Part shown: positions 59,245 to 64,000 of the stretch, in pieces | How positions within the stretch are numbered: the first letter of the stretch is position 1 | How the letters are laid out: the number at the start of each line of letters is the position of its first letter | Source of the DNA: Pedobacter endophyticus | Lineage (GTDB): Bacteria; Bacteroidota; Bacteroidia; Sphingobacteriales; Sphingobacteriaceae | NCBI RefSeq assembly: GCF_015679185.1 | Contig: NZ_CP064939.1 | Span: 4,278,001 to 4,342,000 of the forward strand | Length of the DNA: 64,000 nucleotides | Reading direction: 5' to 3' | Notes under the pieces: model-generated | What the model saw: the letters and a program-made list of their open reading frames with translations, nothing else | What the model was told of the DNA's origin: nothing | Database searches by the model: none | Made by a program: the position numbers and the translations under genes

Positions 59245-60312
59245 ATGGAAAAAGAACAAGAAATGAAAGCTGCGTTAAAAACAGCAGAAGGAACTTTTGA
59301 AATGGAAAACGTTGACCGCCCAAAGCTGGAAAAAGGCGATTGGGTGGTTGCACGAATTCGCGTAGCCGGGATTTGCGGCACCGATCTGCGGCACTGGAAA
59401 AAAGCAGAACACGAGCTGACCTGCAAAATTATGGGCCATGAACTGGCGGGCGAAGTGGTTGAAGTAGGCCCCGAGGTAACTAACGTAAAACCAGGCGATA
59501 GGGTGGTGATTGAAACGCTACTGGGCGACGACACCTGCGAATGGTGCAACATTCAACAATATAACCTGTGCCCCAACCTGTACCCGGTCAGAATGCGCAC
59601 CTTATCGCAGGCGTTTGCCGAATATGTGGCCGGGCCATGCCGTAAATTTTACAAGTTGCCCGATCATGTAAGTTTTGAAGAAGCCGCATTGCTCGATACT
59701 TTTTCGGTGGGCTTGCATGCCATTCATTTAAGTGGTATTAAGTTGAATGATAAAGTTGTAGTAATTGGTGCAGGTTGCATTGGCCTTGGGCAGTTGCAGC
59801 TGGCAAAGCTGAGCGGTGCCGATGTGCTCATTATCGATAAAGTAGATTCGGCGCTGCAATTGGCAACCGAACTCGGTGCCGATGAAGTGGTTAACCCAGA
59901 AAAAGACGATGTGCAACAAAAAGTAAAAGCCTTTACATTAGGTCGTGGTGCCGATATTGTGTTCGAATGCGCAGGCGGTGTTGCCATGCCTATGACCTTG
60001 CCCGAGGCGGTTGCCTGCGTACGCATTGGTGGCAAAGTGGTGGTAGTTGGGGGTTTCGAAAAGGAGCAGCAAATTTCGTTAGACTGGAGCCACATCCAAA
60101 TGGCCGAAATTAAGCTCATTATGAGTGCCAGCTATTCGTATTGGGATATTTACCCCGAAATGCAAATTAGCCTCGACCTGCTGGCCAAAGGAAAAATGAA
60201 CGCCAAAAAAATGATTACCCACAGTTTTCCGCTCGACCAGATTAACGAAGCTTTTGAAACTGCTCAGCAAAAGGAAAAGACACAAGCGATTTTTGTGGCT
60301 TTAACCATGTGA
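59245..60312 (+). CDS. Zinc-dependent medium-chain dehydrogenase
   Basis: 355 residues. MDR fold: catalytic zinc ligands C44 (GICGTD) and H65/E66 (GHE); Rossmann GAGCIGLG (about 173-180) for NAD(P). The structural zinc lobe reads D95-x2-C98-x2-C101-x7-C109, so the first of four usual cysteines is Asp. Related to threonine/sorbitol dehydrogenase-like enzymes; substrate unknown. An alternative start is the Met at residue 7. It follows the SDR gene by 19 nt. Confidence 0.88.
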   Translation: MEKEQEMKAALKTAEGTFEMENVDRPKLEKGDWVVARIRVAGICGTDLRHWKKAEHELTCKIMGHELAGEVVEVGPEVTNVKPGDRVVIETLLGDDTCEWCNIQQYNLCPNLYPVRMRTLSQAFAEYVAGPCRKFYKLPDHVSFEEAALLDTFSVGLHAIHLSGIKLNDKVVVIGAGCIGLGQLQLAKLSGADVLIIDKVDSALQLATELGADEVVNPEKDDVQQKVKAFTLGRGADIVFECAGGVAMPMTLPEAVACVRIGGKVVVVGGFEKEQQISLDWSHIQMAEIKLIMSASYSYWDIYPEMQISLDLLAKGKMNAKKMITHSFPLDQINEAFETAQQKEKTQAIFVALTM

Positions 60313-60627
60313 GAAACAGTTCCTTTATATTTGATCTGTTTGTACATGAGACTGTCTCAAAACGACAAAAACGGCCTTTCAGCATTTCGGCTAGTCCTTC
60401 GACTACTCGTTCCGACCTCTTGTTTAATCCAAACGTTGATCGGGAGAAGCTATGAAAGGCAATCTGAATCCATCGGTTTTAGTTTGGCGGGAACTTTACG
60501 CCAAAAGCATTCCTTTGCAAAAAGGCGAGTTTTGAGGCAGCCACTTTTTTTAACATTAGCCGTTATCAGACAAATTTCGAACATATCTTGACCTATGCGG
60601 GTAATGGGGCTTCGGGCAAGCTACCTT
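60313..60627. other. Spacer after the dehydrogenase operon
   Basis: No supported gene. GAGACTGTCTC (60348-60358) followed by AAAACGACAAAAACGGC resembles the end phrases of dispersed Bacteroidota elements. An 86-codon ORF at 60331 has a composition unlike protein and is not called. Confidence 0.45.
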
Positions 60628-60798
60628 TTAATTTCTTTTCTGTTGCCCTGGCGCAAAGGGTTTGGCCGATTTTGAACCCGTTCCTTTTTTAGCTTGTCCC
60701 GGCGGAACTTTCCCGCTCTGGCCGGCAGTTCTGGTAGTGTAACAAGCGCTGGTTAGCAGCATTACCGATAAAGCCGCAATAAAATATATTCGTTTCAT
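60628..60798 (-). CDS. Small lipoprotein with PPGQAKK / SAKxxAPGQ motif
   Basis: 56 residues from the ATG at 60798 (an upstream ATG at 60873 adds 25 residues before the signal and is unlikely). Signal MLLTSAC|YTT. The mature part is Gly/Lys/Pro-rich: GKVPPGQAKKGTGSKSAKPF and APGQQ. Small proteins with this motif are widespread in Bacteroidota and sometimes carry the doubtful name 'quinol oxidase subunit 4'; nothing here links it to oxidases. Convergent with the dehydrogenase gene. Confidence 0.75.
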   Translation of the reverse strand: MKRIYFIAALSVMLLTSACYTTRTAGQSGKVPPGQAKKGTGSKSAKPFAPGQQKRN

Positions 60799-61516
60799 AT
60801 TAATGGATGAGCCATAACTATGCCAATTGGAACAAACACCGATTTTAAAATAAAGTAAATACTCACAAGGCAATTTAATACGATAAACCGAGATAGAATT
60901 TTGGTTTCGTGCTACAAACCATTTTTATAATAAATTTATAAATGAATTACTCTGCATTTTAAATTAAGGCGGCCATTTCGCTTTGAAATGGACACTCGGC
61001 TTATTATTAGTAAGTTAGCATAGAAAAGAAAAGAGGCATACCAGAATGAAATCTGAATTATGCCTCTTTTGCCGTTTTGGTAGCCGTTACTGGGCAAATT
61101 TCGAATTTTTTCTTGGCTGATTTGCAGGAATTAGCGAAAGTTGCAAACTATTTTAAAATTTAAAGGGTGGTTACTAGACAATTTTCGAACTTTGATTAGT
61201 AAACAATGCTCGACAACCAGAAAATCAATCTTTCTGATACATGAAATATTATCTACAAAAAATATAATTTAATCCATTCGATTTTAACATGCATTGCTAA
61301 ATATCGAAGTGATATTTTCATATGTCAATGCAACTAATTAATCACTATAGGGGGTATCGGCGATATGTCGACCTTTTATGATCACTGTGATGCAATCGTT
61401 AATTTCAAAAAAGTGATTAAAAATAAGGTCGAAGGCCAGTATCGTCAAAAAGCTGGATATGCCAAATTGCATTTTGTTTACTTTGAGCCCGACCTACGCA
61501 GTTTGTAAGTCATCTT
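60799..61516. other. Intergenic region with isolated hairpin
   Basis: No gene seen apart from the terminator-like hairpin at 61029-61070. The rest is AT-rich (about 61190-61340) without clear features. Confidence 0.45.
61029..61070 (+). terminator. Strong isolated terminator-like hairpin
   Basis: AAAAGAGGCATA (61029-61040) pairs fully with TATGCCTCTTTT (61059-61070), with an inner CAGA/TCTG pair in the loop. The T-run is part of the stem end; it could work in both directions. No annotated gene ends nearby: the plus-strand dehydrogenase stops 717 bp upstream, and the nearest minus-strand ORF upstream ends at 61517. Confidence 0.6.
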
Positions 61517-61669
61517 TTAAAACTTTTCTCCAATAATGGGTAAAGATATGCGTCCTAAAATGTCTTGAGGTAATAGCCCTATTGCCCAATAACTTTCCTT
61601 AAAAGAAAACTCTTTCTCAAAGCAGTTATGTTTGTATTCCTTTTCCAAGAACTCCTCATAGTCTTGCAT
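61517..61669 (-). CDS. Small ORF B, hypothetical
   Basis: 50 residues: an acidic/aromatic helix-like start (MQDYEEFLEKEYKHNCF) and end LLPQDILGRISLPIIGEKF. Composition is protein-like. Its ATG overlaps the stop of small ORF A in TAATG, a typical translational coupling arrangement. No family recognised; it might be a fragment of a larger decayed gene. Confidence 0.35.
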   Translation of the reverse strand: MQDYEEFLEKEYKHNCFEKEFSFKESYWAIGLLPQDILGRISLPIIGEKF

Positions 61670-61803
61670 TATGCGCTCTTGCGCTTAAGACTTCTCCGCA
61701 GTCGGCAGAGATCCATCTGCCTTATCAATTTATTGAGGGGCATAGCAGGATGTCCAATCTTTTGATTGCTGATTTTCAGAAACTCTTTCTTGAAGAAAGC
61801 CAT
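61669..61803 (-). CDS. Small ORF A, hypothetical
   Basis: 44 residues, very basic (MAFFKKEFLKISNQK..., RLRRSLKRKSA). Stop TAA overlaps the ATG of ORF B by one base. No recognised family. It could be a decayed fragment rather than a gene. Confidence 0.3.
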   Translation of the reverse strand: MAFFKKEFLKISNQKIGHPAMPLNKLIRQMDLCRLRRSLKRKSA

Positions 61804-61858
61804 CAAGTTTATTTGAGATCATTAACGCCATAAAACTAAATTTAGATGGAAACCTAGT

Positions 61859-61890
61859 TTTGTAACAGGGTAACAATATAGCTATCTTTA
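61859..61890 (+). promoter_or_regulatory. Possible promoter of the 61.9-kb gene
   Basis: TTTG (61859-61862), 20 nt, TATCTTTA (61883-61890), one mismatch from TAnnTTTG. Transcription would start near 61897, which favours the ATG at 61930 over that at 61903. Confidence 0.45.
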
Positions 61891-61929
61891 TAGTGTTAAT
61901 TAATGTTATCTCTTTTAAGTCGAAGTATT

Positions 61930-62279
61930 ATGAAGGATGAAAAGGATGCCCTTCCATTTGTTTTCAAAACCATTGCTGCAGAAGGTGAAAGTCGTTTACG
62001 AGGCTTAGACCAATTTGCAGATATCCTCGAAATCGCTTATGCACTATTTCAGGATAAAATTCTCATTGATGAAATCGGTGATCCTTTTGTTGGACTATTG
62101 GAGCAGAAATCGGTCTATGAGAACTTTAATCGGACTTTTCTTCTGCCATGGTATATTTATTGTATCTGATCATTAATCGGTTATACGGTTTCTCGCTAAG
62201 AAAAATACCGTTAAAGATAACCAGAAAGTACTTTCCGGATGGAAGCTTACAAGAGATCAATGAGGAATATCGTCAGTAA
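61930..62279 (+). pseudogene. Hypothetical gene with probable frameshift
   Basis: The first part (61930-62169; 79 residues, MKDEKDALPFVFKTIAAEGE...NRTFLLPWYIYCI) stops at TGA 62167. The -1 frame continues without a break from 62163 (YLIINRLYGFSLRKIPLKIT, then RKYFPDGSLQEINEEYRQ) to TAA at 62277. Both parts have protein-like composition and the join falls in a hydrophobic stretch, so a one-base loss or gain is likely. Joined length is about 117 residues. Family not recognised. The alternative is a genuine 79-residue product. Confidence 0.45.
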
Positions 62280-62667
62280 AATATTTAAGCGCTCTTATGG
62301 TCCAAAATATAATCCTTTCTAGAATAATTCAAATTAAAGATTGCAGTAATATATATAGGTAAGCTGATAACAGAAAAGACGATGATTTGCTTGATAGATT
62401 GGGGATGCCTTTAGTCTGGGCGGTATAGCGAAAAGAGAGCTTTCTTTGCGCTGGTTTGAACTTTGGGACCGAGAGAATTCTGACCAAAACCAAGCCTATG
62501 GTGATTTTCAGCAAATTAATTTATGTGATGACAATTAGGAAGAAATGTGTTGGATAATCCCCAGTAGAGTACGCCATTCTACAAATAAAACCAATGGTTT
62601 TTCCATTGCCAAAAAAGAAAATTCAAAAATTTCGAATAAATAAAATTCTCAACGGACAAGATAACAA
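62280..62667. other. Spacer, nothing supported
   Basis: AT-rich, no ORF with coding character, no clear terminator or repeat. Confidence 0.45.
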
Positions 62668-63681
62668 TTATAGGTCTAGCGGTTCAAATCCTACAAATCC
62701 CTTTGCTTTCAGGATTGCTGCGGTTTCCTCATTGAATTTTTTAACAGCTTCGGGATCAAAGTATCGTGTTTCAATGGAATTGCCGTTTTCCTGATAAGTA
62801 GCTCCCATACAGTAAAGACTGGAAAGGACATGTGGCTGATATGTACCTTTTAACAAGGCCAGGATGTCAAAAGCAAATTCTGAAAAATAAGTTTCAGAGT
62901 AGTTCAACAATAAGCTGAAATAAGAATCCTCTTTATATTTCAGGCATTTTGATGTGGACCAAAAGGCTAGCGAAGTGCTATTATTCGGTTCAACCGCAAC
63001 ATCTTCATTTCTAAAGAGTATTTTTCCACTGTCAAGTTTGTGTTCTGTTTCCGCACGGAGTATTATTCCGCCAAAGAATCTCCTGATCATTGTAGCATTC
63101 ACCAATTCATCCAATGCAGCAAAATCCTTTTCATCTTCTTTTCGGAGTTCAAAAAATACCGTCGCACAGAAGAAATTAGCAGGAAGATAAAGTTTGCCGC
63201 GACTGTTTGCAGGATCGACACGTGCCAATAATGGTTTCAGCTTTGACAGCTGCTCGACTGCTTTCTTAGCTGATTGTTTATTAAATGAAGACTTTACTTC
63301 TATCACCGCTCGGACATATTCCACTGGGATTGCAAGTGATCTTCCCTGGCCAGAGGAATCGGGATTGTCCTCAACCCATAGCACCGGTGATTCCAACCGG
63401 TCGTATATGATCACATCATAGTGCACCATGTGCTCGGAACTTGAAATGCCGGGCGAGATGATAAAGCCAGATGTAACACCATACCGTTTCGGTAAAAATT
63501 CGCTCAGCCATTTCCTAAATTCAGCTTCTGCGACCAGGCCATGTCTCGTTTTTACATGGCTGTTACTGCCTTGTTCTTTCGCTATATCATAGGCGGCAAG
63601 CATTCTCGTCTTAGCGGTAAGGAATTGTTTCCAGCCTTGGCTTGGTGTCTGTACCCGAAGTGGGGAGCCATTGGTATTCAT
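62668..63681 (-). CDS. DUF6602 family protein, PD-(D/E)XK-nuclease-like fold
   Basis: 337 residues, soluble. The N-terminal half (about 45-135) reads HGLVAEAEFRKWL, LPKRYGVTSGFI, HYDVIIYDR (D89), and VRAVIEVKSSF (E128-x-K130). The Asp followed about 40 residues on by ExK on the next strand is the PD-(D/E)XK nuclease arrangement, with E51 or E53 in the first helix. The C-terminal half (140-337) is of unknown function. Relatives sit in restriction or defence islands and as lone genes; a nuclease role is inferred. A partial unknown gene precedes it by 74 bp on the same strand. Confidence 0.7.
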   Translation of the reverse strand: MNTNGSPLRVQTPSQGWKQFLTAKTRMLAAYDIAKEQGSNSHVKTRHGLVAEAEFRKWLSEFLPKRYGVTSGFIISPGISSSEHMVHYDVIIYDRLESPVLWVEDNPDSSGQGRSLAIPVEYVRAVIEVKSSFNKQSAKKAVEQLSKLKPLLARVDPANSRGKLYLPANFFCATVFFELRKEDEKDFAALDELVNATMIRRFFGGIILRAETEHKLDSGKILFRNEDVAVEPNNSTSLAFWSTSKCLKYKEDSYFSLLLNYSETYFSEFAFDILALLKGTYQPHVLSSLYCMGATYQENGNSIETRYFDPEAVKKFNEETAAILKAKGFVGFEPLDL

Positions 63682-63755
63682 TTGATTTGCGTAGTTTTAT
63701 GGTATTAATATACAACTAGTTTTTCCATTGATAAAATCTATGGAACACATTTCCG

Positions 63756-64000
63756 CTAACGGACGAGCCGGAGTTTATCATCAATTCTTTCTGCCGTAAT
63801 CCATGAAGATTCCGAGAAGCTTTTTAACTCAGGAAATTCGTTAAACTCGTCAGCGCCTATATAATCCTTCACAAGCAAATCAGAAACATATAGAGGAAAA
63901 CTAACACTGTCTGCTCCGCAGGTAAATAGTGCAAGTAAACCTTTTTCATAGATTGATGGGGTAACTATGCTCTCACTATTCTTATAATCCTGGGGGTGGA
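63756..64000 (-). CDS. Unknown protein, C-terminal 80 residues (runs off right edge)
   Basis: An open frame on the minus strand enters from the right edge and ends at TAG 63758-63756. Readable motifs are SIYEKGLLALFTCGADSVSF, then PLYVSDLLVKDYIGADEFNE and a charged end. No family recognised. It lies 74 bp upstream of the DUF6602 gene on the same strand and could share its transcript. Confidence 0.55.
   Translation of the reverse strand, partial: HPQDYKNSESIVTPSIYEKGLLALFTCGADSVSFPLYVSDLLVKDYIGADEFNEFPELKSFSESSWITAERIDDKLRLVR

Noticed and set aside
60331..60591. 86-codon ORF after the zinc dehydrogenase
   Set aside because: Composition unlike a protein; begins within a GAGACTGTCTC repeat phrase. 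No transposase motif.
62676..62700. GGTTCAAATCC, resembling a tRNA T-loop
   Set aside because: No cloverleaf around it; it is the reverse complement of the last codons of the DUF6602 gene.

Overview
The window looks like chromosomal DNA of a Bacteroidota bacterium, most likely Sphingobacteriaceae (Pedobacter-like). The evidence is the 16S sequence (CCTCCTTTCT 3' end), three TTTG-N19-TAnnTTTG promoters before the rRNA operon, two SusC/SusD pairs, many lipoproteins with a Cys-Lys-Lys start, a type IX secretion C-terminal (CHU_C) domain, and the general lack of Shine-Dalgarno sequences. The genus is inferred; no database search was possible.

Layout. 1-435: 5' part of an LpxR-like lipid A deacylase gene running off the left edge. 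436-1919: repeat-rich spacer, three tandem rRNA promoters and a leader. 1920-7571: complete rRNA operon 16S - tRNA-Ile(GAT) - tRNA-Ala(TGC) - 23S - 5S, with a processing stem around 23S and a terminator. 8.2-13.5 kb: S8 peptidase, a cysE-cysM cysteine synthesis pair, and a DUF389 membrane protein. 14.1-16.9 kb: LytTR response regulator plus a TPR histidine kinase. 17.8-32.7 kb: one 14.9-kb gene for a 4954-residue surface protein built from a DUF4347-like head, Ca-binding TSP3-type repeats with discoidin-like modules, nine almost identical 85-residue repeats, about 17 Big2-type Ig repeats, DUF11-type domains and a CHU_C secretion domain. A second TPR histidine kinase, paralogous to the first, follows on the other strand (33.2-35.4 kb). 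35.7-36.6 kb: a minimal arsR-DUF6428 pair. 36.8-38.3 kb: S8 lipoprotein peptidase.

38.4-57.4 kb: an apparent 11-gene minus-strand operon in transcription order SusC, SusD, FAS1, DUF5007, SusC, SusD, FAS1, DUF5008/delta-60, alkaline-phosphatase-like+LamG (DUF4983), M60 metallopeptidase+F5/8C, alkaline-phosphatase-like+LamG. Gaps are 1-35 nt. It has no recognisable glycoside hydrolase, so it resembles an uptake system for (glyco)protein or phospho-ester material rather than a plain polysaccharide locus. It ends in a strong hairpin.

57.4-58.5 kb is a regulatory-looking spacer with two CAAACGTTTG palindromes, followed by an SDR / zinc dehydrogenase operon. 60.6-64 kb is a sparse, accessory-looking end: a tiny lipoprotein, an isolated terminator-like hairpin, a pair of overlapping small ORFs, a probably frameshifted gene, a DUF6602 PD-(D/E)XK-like protein and the 3' end of an unknown gene.
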